This document shows, one piece after another, positions 17,016-26,214 of a DNA stretch of 64,000 nucleotides. Position 1 is the stretch's first letter. Every line of letters starts with the position of its first letter. The stretch spans positions 4,278,001-4,342,000 of the forward strand of contig OZ241379.1 in NCBI GenBank assembly GCA_965200685.1, written 5' to 3'. Both the position numbers and the translations under genes were made by a program. The notes beneath the pieces are model-generated. The model ran no database searches, was not told the origin of the DNA, and worked only from the letters and a program-made list of their open reading frames with translations. The DNA is from Bin5 sp965200685 (GTDB lineage: Bacteria > Chloroflexota > Anaerolineae > Caldilineales > Caldilineaceae).

Positions 17016-18572
17016 ATGATGACCTTGATTCCATCAATGCTGCTCAAGCGGCTCTACACCCACTCCAGCCTGCAAAATACCACTGATGGCGTGCAATTTT
17101 CCATAAAAAATCGGTTGAGCGATGCCCGCTTAACCGGGATCCTCGGCATCAGTATTGACGACCAAGAGATTCCCAATCATGCTTTGTCCTTGGATTTCGG
17201 CGATGGGCAGGTAATGACATGGGAACAGCTCAACAGCGGCAGCCCACTGGCCTTTCCTCTACATAAGGAGGTGATCATCAGCGCACAGATCCCCCCTTTG
17301 GAAGTCGGCAAGCACACAATTCACATCAAGATCCAGACAGCCCCCTTTGGGCGCGTTGAGTTTACGGTCGATGATGCGATTCCCGAAACGGTACACCTGA
17401 CCCGCATTCCCCGCAATCACCATGATGATTACGGCGACAAGGCCATTCGCGCGCGGCAGGAGTTCGTACAGAAGTATACGGACCACCCGCTGCACCACAG
17501 TACCCACTACTCTTTCGACCCCCACATCACCAAGGGGAACATTGAAAACTTTACCGGTGTAGCGCAAGTGCCTTTGGGCTTTGCCGGTCCGTTGACCATC
17601 CATGGCGAGCATGCCCAAGGAGACTTCATTATCCCTTTGGCAACGACCGAAGGCACGCTCATCGCCTCCTACAACCGGGGGATGAAACTCATCAACCTAT
17701 CCGGCGGCGTGAAGTGTACGGTCGTGGCGGATGTCATGCAGAGAGCCCCGGTCTTTGTCTTTGAAGATGCCCGGGGTGCCCGGGATTTCATCCAATGGGT
17801 CAAGGACAATATGGTCCCGATTCAAGAGGAGGCGGAAGCTACTTCCAGCGTGGCCCAGCTCAATAACATCGACGCCTACCAATCCAATAAGTTCGCCTTT
17901 TTACGTTTCAACTACCAGACAGGCGACGCAGCCGGGCAGAACATGGTAGGGCGGGCGACCTTCGCTGCCTGTTCTTGGATTCTGGATCATTACCATTGCA
18001 ATGGCAACGCCATCCAACAATTCTATCTGGAATCAAACTTTGCGACCGACAAGAAGACATCACAGGTGAATATCATGCGTACGCGGGGCAAACGCGTGAC
18101 AGCGGAGGCCACCATTCCCCGGGATGTGCTGATCCAGAATATGCGGGTGACCCCGGAACAGCTTTTCTATCATTACGGCGTAGCCAATATCGGCTCGATC
18201 TTGGCCGGAGTGAACAACAATGGGCTGCATTCAGCCAATGCAATCACGGCGATTTTCATTGCCACCGGTCAGGATGTGGCCAACGTCTCTGAATCCTCGG
18301 CCGGTCTACTCTATACGGAGCTGACAGCGGAGAACGACCTGTACATTTCTATCACGCTCCCATCCCTGATCGTGGCTACCTACGGCGGCGGCACCGGATT
18401 GGCAACGCAGCGGGAGGCTCTGGAACTGCTGGGCTGTTGGGGCAAAGGCAAAGTCCACAAATTTGCCGAGATCGTAGCCGGTACAGTACTGGCAGGGGAG
18501 CTCTCCTTGGCCTCTGCGGTCAACTCTTTCGATTGGGTCAGCAGCCATGAGAAGTATGGACGGAATCGGTAA
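17016..18572 (+). CDS. Hydroxymethylglutaryl-CoA reductase (class I-like) with N-terminal beta-rich domain
   Basis: A 517-518 residue HMG-CoA reductase, which makes mevalonate for isoprenoids. Family motifs in order: ENFTGVAQVPLGFAGPL (residue about 178), TTEGTLIASYNRG with the catalytic Glu (about 209), ESNFATDKKTSQVN with the catalytic Lys (about 344), the Asp region ATGQDVANVSES, GGGTGLATQ, and near the C-terminus SSHEKYGRNR, which carries the catalytic His in the class I position. Residues 1-130 are an extra domain unrelated to the membrane anchor of eukaryotic enzymes; they look beta-rich and soluble. GGAGG lies just before two successive ATGs (17016, 17019); the second has the better spacing. 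An enoyl-CoA hydratase gene follows after 18 bases. Confidence 0.93.
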   Translation: MMTLIPSMLLKRLYTHSSLQNTTDGVQFSIKNRLSDARLTGILGISIDDQEIPNHALSLDFGDGQVMTWEQLNSGSPLAFPLHKEVIISAQIPPLEVGKHTIHIKIQTAPFGRVEFTVDDAIPETVHLTRIPRNHHDDYGDKAIRARQEFVQKYTDHPLHHSTHYSFDPHITKGNIENFTGVAQVPLGFAGPLTIHGEHAQGDFIIPLATTEGTLIASYNRGMKLINLSGGVKCTVVADVMQRAPVFVFEDARGARDFIQWVKDNMVPIQEEAEATSSVAQLNNIDAYQSNKFAFLRFNYQTGDAAGQNMVGRATFAACSWILDHYHCNGNAIQQFYLESNFATDKKTSQVNIMRTRGKRVTAEATIPRDVLIQNMRVTPEQLFYHYGVANIGSILAGVNNNGLHSANAITAIFIATGQDVANVSESSAGLLYTELTAENDLYISITLPSLIVATYGGGTGLATQREALELLGCWGKGKVHKFAEIVAGTVLAGELSLASAVNSFDWVSSHEKYGRNR

Positions 18573-18590
18573 GACCAGGTAACGGATCCG

Positions 18591-19373
18591 ATGAATACAG
18601 AACTTGTCCAACTTTCAATGGACGGCCCGATTGCAACCATTCTCCTCAATCGTGCGGAGAAACTCAATGCCTTGAACAGAGAAATGCTGGCCGCGCTGGA
18701 AGCATATGCTGACAAATTAGACCGCAGCCGGGACGTGCGCGTTGTGCTGGTCACCGGCACAGGCAAGGCATTTTGCGTGGGTGCGGATATCTTCGAGTGG
18801 AGCAATCTCCCACCTCTGGAAATGGGACGTCGCTGGATTCGGGATGGACATCGCATCTTCGCCCGCTATGAACAACTACCCCAGCCGGTCATCGCTGTGC
18901 TGAACGGCTATACCTTCGGCGGCGGCCTAGAGCTAGCCCTGGCCGCGGACTTACGCCTAGCAGCAGCAGGGGTGCAGCTCTCGTTCCCTGAGGTGAAATT
19001 GGGCATCATTCCCGGCTGGGGTGGCAGCCAACGGCTGCCCCGCTTGGTCGGAGCAAGTCGGGCCAAACAGATGATCTTCAGTGGTGAGCGGGTGGTCGCG
19101 GAGCAAGCAGAGCAATGGGGCCTTGTGAACGAAGTCGTGCCAGCGAACGAGTTGACAGAGCGGGCCTTAGCTCTGGCCCAAGAAATCACAGCCAATGGCC
19201 CGGCCGCAGTGCAGATGAGCAAACAGCTCATTAACGCCGGGATACAGGCCAGCGGAGATGCCTCTGTGATTCTGGAGACCTTCGCAGGCAGTCTGTCCTC
19301 CTCCACCGCTGACGCCCAAGAAGGGGTCGCCGCCTTTCAGGAACGCCGTAAGCCGCACTTTACTGGCCGTTGA
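18591..19373 (+). CDS. Enoyl-CoA hydratase/isomerase family protein
   Basis: A 260-residue crotonase-fold enzyme. Oxyanion-hole segments are GKAFCVGADIFEW (residue about 60) and NGYTFGGGLELALAAD (about 104-119). The usual catalytic Glu positions fall in GGLELALAADLRL and in FPEVKLGIIPGWGGSQRLPR (about 131-150), consistent with a hydratase. It begins 18 bases after the HMG-CoA reductase gene and is probably co-transcribed. Whether it acts in leucine/HMG-CoA metabolism or general fatty-acid oxidation is not known; the neighbourhood favours a link to HMG-CoA, as an inference. Confidence 0.9.
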   Translation: MNTELVQLSMDGPIATILLNRAEKLNALNREMLAALEAYADKLDRSRDVRVVLVTGTGKAFCVGADIFEWSNLPPLEMGRRWIRDGHRIFARYEQLPQPVIAVLNGYTFGGGLELALAADLRLAAAGVQLSFPEVKLGIIPGWGGSQRLPRLVGASRAKQMIFSGERVVAEQAEQWGLVNEVVPANELTERALALAQEITANGPAAVQMSKQLINAGIQASGDASVILETFAGSLSSSTADAQEGVAAFQERRKPHFTGR

Positions 19374-19410
19374 CATGTGGCATCGGCTGCCACAAAACAC
19401 AGAAGCATTG

Positions 19411-19485
<75 letters not shown>

Positions 19486-19503
19486 GTTTTCGCAATGCAG
19501 TAG

Positions 19504-19532
19504 AGTATAACCTGCAGCCTCATATTTTGCAA
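19504..19532 (-). promoter_or_regulatory. Promoter of tRNA-Val
   Basis: On the minus strand TTGCAA (19527-19532) and TATACT (19504-19509) are separated by 17 bases. The tRNA starts 18 bases after the -10 box, the same arrangement as at tRNA-Glu. Confidence 0.6.
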
Positions 19533-19645
19533 ATGCAGGCCACTGCCATACAATCATAGAAGCAACTCGGGTTAGCGCGCATCCGAATATCTCTTGCGGA
19601 TTTAGGGTGCGTCGCCGATTCATAATAGCACTGTAATGACATCTC

Positions 19646-19867
19646 ATGCCCCGCTTCTACCGCAACAGCCGTGCGCTGACACGCATCTTCTTTCTACTGG
19701 TCATCGCGGCCGGACTTTTCGGCTGGCAGTACGGTCGTAGCCACTGGCAGCCAGACATCTCCACCTTTGAATTGCTTTCCCTCAGCGATGATACCGATTG
19801 GATCGATATCATCACCGGCCTGCTGGAAGACACCATCCAGGTTTTTCAGGACATTACCGGCAGTTAA
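19646..19867 (+). CDS. Small single-pass membrane protein, 73 residues
   Basis: A short hypothetical protein with a basic N-terminus (MPRFYRNSRALTR), one hydrophobic helix at about residues 14-28, and an acidic C-terminal tail predicted outside or in the periplasm. The composition fits a real small membrane protein. I recognise no family. It stands alone between tRNA-Val and a convergent lipoprotein gene; its ribosome-binding site is weak. Confidence 0.5.
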   Translation: MPRFYRNSRALTRIFFLLVIAAGLFGWQYGRSHWQPDISTFELLSLSDDTDWIDIITGLLEDTIQVFQDITGS

Positions 19868-19896
19868 GGCGCATCCTCAGTGACCTGTAGTTGCCA

Positions 19897-21279
19897 CTAG
19901 CGGTCGGGGTCATGGGGACAGAACCGCCCATCCTTTTCATTGAAATAACGACAGAGCACAATGTAGGCAGCGCGGAAGTGGAGCTGGTCCACCGGGCTTG
20001 GCTCCATAATTGCCCACCAATGCTGCTCCTCGTCCTGGGGATTGCCGTCGTTGAGCCAGTCTAGATTGGGCATTGTAATCAGGCTCATCAGGCCGATCCA
20101 TGGACGCCAATTGTCTTCGGCCCACTGGTAGGCACGTTGCAGGTAATCGGCCTGTACGAACTGGTCGAGGCCGGCATCCGCGCCGTGCCATTTGTAGCTA
20201 GGGTTTACAGGGTCGAATGTCCAGCCGAACTCCAGCAGGACGATCTTCTTATCGTCATCGCCATAGCTCTCCATAATGGCGCGGATGTCCTCCACATGGC
20301 GGAAGCTGAAGAACCGATAGCCACCATAGGATTGGTCCGTCGCAGCTATAGCCGGATCTAATTCCGGCGGGGCCGCGAACCCCGCGCCGTGGACGCCCAA
20401 AGCGTCAAAGAAGCCGGCACTGTTGCCACCCATCGCTTGGTACATCTGCTCGTAGAATTTGGCGTCCGGCATCGCCATGTCGCTGTCATCGCCGGTCGGG
20501 GCCATCCCAGCACTGATGATGATTGCATTGGGGTTGGCCCGTTTGATGGCTGTGTACGCCTTGCCGAGAAATTCTACATATTCGGCAGGGTTGGGCCGTT
20601 TATTGCCCCATTCCCGACTCAGATTTGGCTCATTCCACACCTGATAAGCCTGAATACAGCCGGTCGCCCCCGGCCGGCAGTTGTAACGGCTGGCCAAAGC
20701 GAAGACGAAATCGGCGAAATGATCACTATTGCTAGGAGGCACACCGGGCCAAAAGTTCGTCTCCGGATCGCTGGACACCCGGGCCAGCAGCTTTAGATTG
20801 CTGCGATTCACCTGGCGTACCACCCGGTCGGCGAAGGTCCAGTCGAATTGGCTTTTCCCCGCGCCCTCTATCGTCTCCCAAGAGAAGGACTGCTTCACCC
20901 AATGGAAGCCGCCCTCACGGATGAGCTTCAAATCCCTATCGGCCACTTCTGGCCGCCACCAGAGGAACGCCTGTGTGCCAAAGTCCGGGCTTTCCATGGT
21001 GGCCGGGAGGAAGCCGCCTTCAGGCGTAGATGCGACAGGTTCCGGGGTGTCAGTGGCCGTGGCCACAGGCGAAACCGGCGTAGCCGTCGCTGCCGGCGGG
21101 ACCGCTGTAGCCGTCGGCGTAGGTGGGATTGGCGTATCCGTCGGCACCACATATTCAACGGTTGGTTCCTCCACCGGGACCGCTGTTTCTGTCGCGCCCT
21201 CGCTGGATCCTCCACAGGCCGCCAAGGACAGCAAGCTCAGTACCAGGGCACAGATAGGCAAACTACGTCTCAAGGCCAT
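19897..21279 (-). CDS. Secreted lipoprotein with GH39/GH5-like glycosidase domain
   Basis: A 460-residue lipoprotein. The signal peptide ends in the lipobox LAAC (acylated Cys near residue 22). A Thr/Pro/Ala-rich linker of repeated TPxPPTPTATA type runs from about residue 30 to 90. A clan GH-A (beta/alpha)8 barrel follows. The probable acid/base Glu is in YQVWNEPNLSREWG and the probable nucleophile Glu in KIVLLEFGWTF. AAAGGA lies 6 bases before the ATG at 21279. It is homologous to the larger gene at 23085, with which it shares the blocks WNEpNL-EWGN and ISAG-P-GD. Substrate unknown; probably a surface glycan. Confidence 0.85.
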   Translation of the reverse strand: MALRRSLPICALVLSLLSLAACGGSSEGATETAVPVEEPTVEYVVPTDTPIPPTPTATAVPPAATATPVSPVATATDTPEPVASTPEGGFLPATMESPDFGTQAFLWWRPEVADRDLKLIREGGFHWVKQSFSWETIEGAGKSQFDWTFADRVVRQVNRSNLKLLARVSSDPETNFWPGVPPSNSDHFADFVFALASRYNCRPGATGCIQAYQVWNEPNLSREWGNKRPNPAEYVEFLGKAYTAIKRANPNAIIISAGMAPTGDDSDMAMPDAKFYEQMYQAMGGNSAGFFDALGVHGAGFAAPPELDPAIAATDQSYGGYRFFSFRHVEDIRAIMESYGDDDKKIVLLEFGWTFDPVNPSYKWHGADAGLDQFVQADYLQRAYQWAEDNWRPWIGLMSLITMPNLDWLNDGNPQDEEQHWWAIMEPSPVDQLHFRAAYIVLCRYFNEKDGRFCPHDPDR

Positions 21280-21375
21280 TGTCAATCCTTTAGAGATGGA
21301 TATTGGAGTGGATTCATAATCATGGTCAGAAGCTCCGACTGAGTATAATAAGAATCGCATAGCCTTGCCTTAAGA

Positions 21376-22989
21376 TCAAATCATGCGGGGCTGTTCATTT
21401 TGCTTACGTAGGCGATTGGGGGCTTGCCGGAAGGTGGTTTGAGGCGCAAAGCGCGGATATTCCACCTCCGTGCCCGCGAGCAACTCCTCAATGGTGATAA
21501 TCTGCACCCGGGGGAACGAGTGACCCAGGAAATGGCTCGGTTGGTAGAAGCCGGCCGCAGCCGCCTCCTTCCGCATGGGCCCTGTGGGCGGTTTCAAGGT
21601 GATGAACAGCCCGATGGCAGCCTTCTCGCGCGCTAGAACGCCCTTCAAGTCCCGAATCTGTGAGACGCTGACGTTCCCACTTTTGACCTGAACGATCACC
21701 CGCTTGGCCTTGCCACTGTTGTCATCAAAGAAGTTGATATAGCCATCTATGCCCGCATCCGCGCCCTTACGCTTGTCCTGGGCCGGCCTGGCATCCACTA
21801 ACCCCAAGGCCCACCATTCAAACTGATAGCGGTCGTGTTGTGCTAAGGAGTGGGCACTGTGTAGGTCTTTGGGGTCGCCGAGGACCTGATAGGGGCGTAG
21901 GTCTTGACCGAAAGAGTCATGCAGGCGATGGCGGATGAGAGTGATGGCGAGATGGGTCACATCAATGCCGATCCAGCTACGGTTGAGGCGTTCTGCGGCC
22001 GCGATTGCCGTGCCACAGCCGCAGAAGGGTTCGAGTACTACATCGCCTTCATTACTGCTGGCATTGATGATGCGTTCCAGCAGGGCTTCGGGCTTCTGTG
22101 TAGGGTAGCCGAGGCGTTCTCGCGCTTGCGAATTGATTGCCCTGATATCATCCCAAAGTGCTTGAACTGCTCTGCCCTTCATTTCATCCAAGTAATTTTT
22201 GCGTCGAATGCCGCCTGTTCGTGTGAAATGTAATCTTCCCTCAGCGTCCAATCGTTGCATGGTTTCCAGCGGAACACGCCATAAAGCTGTTGTCCCTTTG
22301 TATTCGTACTCATACCCACTACCAGACAAACCTTTAAGGCTACCATCAGACCAAGCGCGTCCATCAGGGTCTTTGTAGCGAAAGCGAGCTTTGTATGCCT
22401 CATCATAAGGTTGATATGGGGGGTTCCATGTCCATTGGTCGCTTTTGGTGTAGAACAGGATGATGTCTATGTTCGCGCCATATCGTTTTGAATTACTGTG
22501 TGCAGACGTGCGCCGCCACACGATCTCATTCCGGAACTGCCTAGCACCAAATACAGCATCTAGCAGCAACTTCAGATAATGACTGGCGGTAGGGTCGCAG
22601 TGCAGATAGATGCTGCCTGTCGGCTTGAGTACCCGGTGTAGCTCACACATGCGCTGTGCCATCATGGTAAGGTAGGCCATCATGTCATTCTGGCCCAGGA
22701 AGGCGCGCATGGCCTCAAGCAACCGCCCTAGCCCCCGCGGCCCGTTCGCCACCACAGTACGAAAGGCATATTCGGATTCCAGGCCCCAATGCCATGTATC
22801 ATCAAAGGCCGTAATCTGGGCAGCCGACTGTGCGCCACTCTCTTCCCGGAACAGCAGGTTGTAGGTGGCATTGGAATTGAAGGGTGGGTCCAGGTAGATC
22901 AGGTCGATGCTTTCAGCGGCGACATGTTCCTGCAAGATGTCTAGGTTGTCGCCAAAGTAGAGCTTGTTGTTCCATTCTTGGCTTGTCAT
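21376..22989 (-). CDS. DNA methyltransferase fused to a PD-(D/E)XK (Mrr-like) nuclease domain
   Basis: A 537-residue probable restriction-modification fusion. Residues 1-340 form an N4-cytosine/N6-adenine methyltransferase of the beta type: the catalytic motif LDPPFNSN is near residue 33 and the AdoMet motif EPFCGCGTAIAAAERLNRSW near residue 318. Residues 385-510 carry an Mrr-like fold with GADAGIDGYI and the QVKSG motif near residue 433 (D...QxK), as in restriction endonucleases. Thus one chain may both methylate and cut. There is no separate specificity subunit. It is inserted between two paralogous glycosidase genes. No good ribosome-binding site is seen at 22989, so the start is less certain. 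Confidence 0.85.
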   Translation of the reverse strand: MTSQEWNNKLYFGDNLDILQEHVAAESIDLIYLDPPFNSNATYNLLFREESGAQSAAQITAFDDTWHWGLESEYAFRTVVANGPRGLGRLLEAMRAFLGQNDMMAYLTMMAQRMCELHRVLKPTGSIYLHCDPTASHYLKLLLDAVFGARQFRNEIVWRRTSAHSNSKRYGANIDIILFYTKSDQWTWNPPYQPYDEAYKARFRYKDPDGRAWSDGSLKGLSGSGYEYEYKGTTALWRVPLETMQRLDAEGRLHFTRTGGIRRKNYLDEMKGRAVQALWDDIRAINSQARERLGYPTQKPEALLERIINASSNEGDVVLEPFCGCGTAIAAAERLNRSWIGIDVTHLAITLIRHRLHDSFGQDLRPYQVLGDPKDLHSAHSLAQHDRYQFEWWALGLVDARPAQDKRKGADAGIDGYINFFDDNSGKAKRVIVQVKSGNVSVSQIRDLKGVLAREKAAIGLFITLKPPTGPMRKEAAAAGFYQPSHFLGHSFPRVQIITIEELLAGTEVEYPRFAPQTTFRQAPNRLRKQNEQPRMI

Positions 22990-23036
22990 ACGCTTGAACC
23001 CGGCCTGTTTCCAGCAAAAACCATTGTGTCTATCAT

Positions 23037-23080
23037 ACCGGTGCTCAGTGGCTAGAATTTACTGGCCACTGAGCACCGGT
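23037..23080. terminator. Perfect 16-bp inverted repeat
   Basis: ACCGGTGCTCAGTGGC at 23037-23052 is the exact inverse of 23065-23080, with a 12-base loop. It lies between the SH3-glycosidase stop and the methyltransferase start. It could terminate the upstream transcript. It shares the CAGTGGC/GCCACTG core of the intergenic palindrome family. Confidence 0.55.
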
Positions 23081-23084
23081 GTTC

Positions 23085-25088
23085 CTATTTCGGCATGTCC
23101 CGCAGGGCATAGAAGACCGGCAGCGGACTCCAGTCATTGCGGACAATCCCCCATTGGGCCTTCTCCGTGCCATCCGCCACTACCCGAAAGTTCAGATTCC
23201 ACAGAAACGCGGGCCCTACCCAGCCCCAATTCCGCATCATCTGATAAGCCTCGACCGTCCAGCGAGCCTGTTCATCATAGCTATTGTCATCCGCATACGC
23301 GTAGGCATCATGGAAGCGACCACCCGCCGCCCAGCCGAACTCCGTCGGCCAGATGCGTTGACCGCCCGCACCGTAGCGTACTGCCAAGTTGCGATACCCC
23401 TCCATTGTGCTGCGGAAACTCCAAGAATGGTGTGGGTTGTCACAGGCACCATTGAAACTGTTGCCACTCTCCTGAATCGCAGCACAGGCTGTCTGCCAGG
23501 TGTGCGAGGGCGGCACATTGTAACCGCTCGGATGCGCGCCAAATCCATCCGCATAGTTCCGCAACCCCTGCTGTAACATGGCCTCAAAATAGCGGAAGTC
23601 ATCCATGGCTATGGAGCCATTGTCCCCAGCCGGTGTCAGCGCACCGCTGATCACCAACATAGATGGGCAAGCACTCTTGATCGCACCGTAAGCCGGGCGC
23701 AACAGGGCCATATACTCGCTAGGATTGATGGGGCGGTTGCCCCATTCGTAGTGTAGATTCTGCTCGTTCCACACTTCAATAGCCTTCACCGCAGAACCGC
23801 AGAACTCTCTCGCCAGTCTTCCTAAGAAGTTGGCAAACACCTGGGGATTGGCAGGAGGGCCGCCGACAGAGCCATCAAAGCCCGGCTCCCGCGCCCAGGC
23901 CGGGGCATTGACCACACTGAACAGCAGGTTGATGCCCCGGGCATTGGCTCTGTTGACAATCGGATGAATGTCGCCGAAGCCGTATTGACCCTGCTGGGAC
24001 TCAAAGACCTTCCATTCGATCTGTTGTTTGACCCAGCCAAAGCCCAACTCTTGGGTTCTGTCCATCACCAGATCGATCATCTGATCGCCGGTATGGACCA
24101 TATGGGCTTGGACACCATAGCCGAAACTGCCACCAGTGCTGGGGGCGGGGGCTGGAGGTGGAGCCGCGGTCGGGGGTGGGGCCGCTGTGGGAGTTGGAGC
24201 CACTGTCGGGGTGGGGGCCTGCGTAGGAGTTGGCGTCGGCGTCGGGCGCGGCGGGATCTCCTCCTCCGTAAGCTGTTGGATCCCATCAAGCGAGCCGACC
24301 AACTCTGTCAGCCCCTGGAAGAGCCAAACTGGTTGGTCCAAGGACTCCAACTCGACCTGATACCACTGATCCTGGGGCCCGATGCCGATGATCTTGGCCA
24401 ATGAGCCCCGCTCTGTGACGGTTACGACCGGGTATTCTGTGCCCGGCCCCCGACGTACATTCATACGCAGCGGCTGGGTGACCGCGACAGGTCCCTGCGC
24501 GGCCATCCGGTCGAGAGGATCCTCTTCCTCCTCGGGCACCTCATCTTCAGATTGGCTGGCACTGTCGGCCTGCTCGGAAGCGTCTTGGTTCTCGCATGGA
24601 GTATGGCCCGTATCTGTCTCTGATGATGCCTCGGCAGGCCCTTCCGAGTCTAGGGCATCGTCAGCACTCCGGGTCGATTCAGCCTCCACTTCAGGCGTAT
24701 CAAAGACGAGCAACACCTTCGGCACCCAGGCCGGCTCGTCAAGGTCATCAATCTGCACCTGTACCCACATGCCGTCCTCATTTTCTGCCAGCACCAGCAT
24801 CTCTGTGCGGGCTGGCACAATGTCTACAACAGGGGAGAGAACAGCAGGCTCGGCATGTACATGCATCCACAAATGCACTGTGTGGGCACTCCTGTGATCT
24901 GTAACTGCTGTGGCCTCTGGTGTTGCACTGGCCCCTGGCTGCTGACCAGTGGCCAGCGGTGTTAGGCTGCTACTGTCTGGGTCGTTGTCATCCGATTGGG
25001 CCGCTAAAGGGGCTGCGACCAAAGCAATAGCCAACATGATCAGCAGAAGCGGAACGACTCGGCTCAATGACAAATTGGAAAAATTCAT
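23085..25088 (-). CDS. Secreted SH3-domain and GH39/GH5-like glycosidase protein
   Basis: A 667-residue exported protein. The signal peptide (residues 1-27, ending AAPLAAQ) has no lipobox. Two bacterial SH3-type domains follow: about 55-115 (HTVHLWMHVHAEPAVLSPVV) and about 190-260 (TQPLRMNVRRGPGTEYPVV), joined by an acidic Ser/Glu-rich stretch. A Thr-Pro-rich linker (about 270-320) leads to a GH-A barrel with the acid/base in IEVWNEQNLHYEWGN and a nucleophile candidate in WPTEFGWAAGG. GAGGAG lies 6 bases before the ATG. SH3 domains often bind peptidoglycan, so cell-wall anchoring is plausible. It is a larger paralogue of the lipoprotein at 19897. Confidence 0.88.
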   Translation of the reverse strand: MNFSNLSLSRVVPLLLIMLAIALVAAPLAAQSDDNDPDSSSLTPLATGQQPGASATPEATAVTDHRSAHTVHLWMHVHAEPAVLSPVVDIVPARTEMLVLAENEDGMWVQVQIDDLDEPAWVPKVLLVFDTPEVEAESTRSADDALDSEGPAEASSETDTGHTPCENQDASEQADSASQSEDEVPEEEEDPLDRMAAQGPVAVTQPLRMNVRRGPGTEYPVVTVTERGSLAKIIGIGPQDQWYQVELESLDQPVWLFQGLTELVGSLDGIQQLTEEEIPPRPTPTPTPTQAPTPTVAPTPTAAPPPTAAPPPAPAPSTGGSFGYGVQAHMVHTGDQMIDLVMDRTQELGFGWVKQQIEWKVFESQQGQYGFGDIHPIVNRANARGINLLFSVVNAPAWAREPGFDGSVGGPPANPQVFANFLGRLAREFCGSAVKAIEVWNEQNLHYEWGNRPINPSEYMALLRPAYGAIKSACPSMLVISGALTPAGDNGSIAMDDFRYFEAMLQQGLRNYADGFGAHPSGYNVPPSHTWQTACAAIQESGNSFNGACDNPHHSWSFRSTMEGYRNLAVRYGAGGQRIWPTEFGWAAGGRFHDAYAYADDNSYDEQARWTVEAYQMMRNWGWVGPAFLWNLNFRVVADGTEKAQWGIVRNDWSPLPVFYALRDMPK

Positions 25089-25194
25089 GAATAGCTCCTC
25101 GGAAAATTGCAAGGTGTGTCGGTGCTACAGCAATGGTAGCCAGTAACTGCAGCTTACTGGTCATTGACAACTAGCTACTGCAGTTCGACGTAAT

Positions 25195-25767
25195 TCAGCG
25201 GGTGATCTCCCAGGCCAGATGCTGGATTTCTGGCAGGATCAGCTTTTCCATGGCCAATTTAACCGCGTTGGTCGAGCCAGGTATGCTGATCACCGCGCAG
25301 CCTCGGTATGTGCCGGCCGTGGCTCGGCTGAGCATGGCTGCCGCGCCCACTTCTTCATAGCTGAGCATGCGGAAAATCTCACCGAAGCCGGGCAATTCCT
25401 TTTCCAGAGACCGGGACAATACATCATAGGTGCGGTCCCGCCGGCTTACACCAGTACCGCCATTGAAGACGATGACCTGCACGCTGCCATGGCTAAAGTC
25501 CTCCAAGGCCGCAGCGACCCGCTGTGGTTCGTCGGGTACAATGCGGTAGTGGATCACCTGATGGCCGGCGGCTTCTGCCATCTGGCGAATGGTCTGGCCG
25601 CTGCGGTCGGTCTCTGCCGTGCGGCTATCGGAAACAGTCACAACGGCAAAGGCGATGCTGCCCTTTTCTGCCTGGGCCTGCCGTCGATGTTCCTCTGTAC
25701 TTTTTTCATTCTTCCCTATTTTACCTTTTGTTTTGAACTCTTCGACCTGTTGCGGGCTGAGTGGCAT
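25195..25767 (-). CDS. MoaB/Mog-family molybdenum cofactor protein
   Basis: A 190-residue MoaB/Mog-like protein, which adenylylates molybdopterin in molybdenum-cofactor synthesis. The ligand-binding signature NGGTGVSRRDRTYD lies at about residues 101-114, and SIPGSTNAVKLAME near residue 160 completes the fold. The N-terminus has a Lys/Glu-rich extension of about 35 residues before the first strand (AFAVVTVSDSRTAETDRSG). GGAG lies 9 bases upstream of the ATG. No other moa/moe genes or molybdoenzymes are in the window. Confidence 0.9.
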   Translation of the reverse strand: MPLSPQQVEEFKTKGKIGKNEKSTEEHRRQAQAEKGSIAFAVVTVSDSRTAETDRSGQTIRQMAEAAGHQVIHYRIVPDEPQRVAAALEDFSHGSVQVIVFNGGTGVSRRDRTYDVLSRSLEKELPGFGEIFRMLSYEEVGAAAMLSRATAGTYRGCAVISIPGSTNAVKLAMEKLILPEIQHLAWEITR

Positions 25768-25921
25768 TGGCCATGTCTCCTATGTAGGTTGGATTGTAAA
25801 TACTCTGTATTTTCCCATAGTTAGGCGCAAGATGTCAACGAGTTCGATTGCCCGGCGGTTGTGCCGTTGATGGTCCTGATGTTCTGCTGGGCATGGTGTC
25901 GCTATAGCGGTGACATATAAT

Positions 25922-25950
25922 TTGGCAGAGGAGTGGCTGTCTGTTATAAT
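25922..25950 (+). promoter_or_regulatory. Strong sigma-70-type promoter upstream of the sugar operon
   Basis: TTGGCA at 25922-25927 and TATAAT at 25945-25950 with an ideal 17-base spacer. It points toward the binding-protein gene, leaving a leader of roughly 250 bases. The 447-base gap upstream of that gene contains no other gene. Confidence 0.6.
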
Positions 25951-26121
25951 CATTTACACATTCTAAAAACATTCAGCAATCTAGCTGCTATCCTCGGCTT
26001 GTTCTGCCAGTCAGACCATGTATCAATTCACAGATTGTCCCTGCTGTTCGGTATAGCGTAGAGAATGGTGCTGCCCCATACAATGTGGTGCAGTACCCAA
26101 TATGAAAGCACTACCCCATGT

Positions 26122-26167
26122 TATAATGCGGCTTCCCGTGTTCATTCGCTCCACGAAGTGAACACGG
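26122..26167 (+). promoter_or_regulatory. Second -10 box and 32-bp palindrome (operator or leader hairpin)
   Basis: TATAAT lies at 26122-26127. Nine bases later begins an inverted repeat: CCGTGTTCA at 26136-26144 pairs with TGAACACGG at 26159-26167, with inner TTCG/CGAA also complementary. This is placed where transcription would start from the second -10 box. It could be a LacI/GntR-type operator or a 5' hairpin of the sugar operon. No good -35 is seen for this -10. Confidence 0.45.
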
Positions 26168-26214
26168 TTTCATCCTTCAGTTCAACCCATCACATTCCCG
26201 GGAGGGAAAACCGA

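Noticed and set aside
19377..19395. Hairpin GTGGCA/TGCCAC as terminator of the enoyl-CoA hydratase gene
   Set aside because: The stem is only 6 bp and is followed by A-rich sequence on the plus strand, with no T-run; evidence is too weak.
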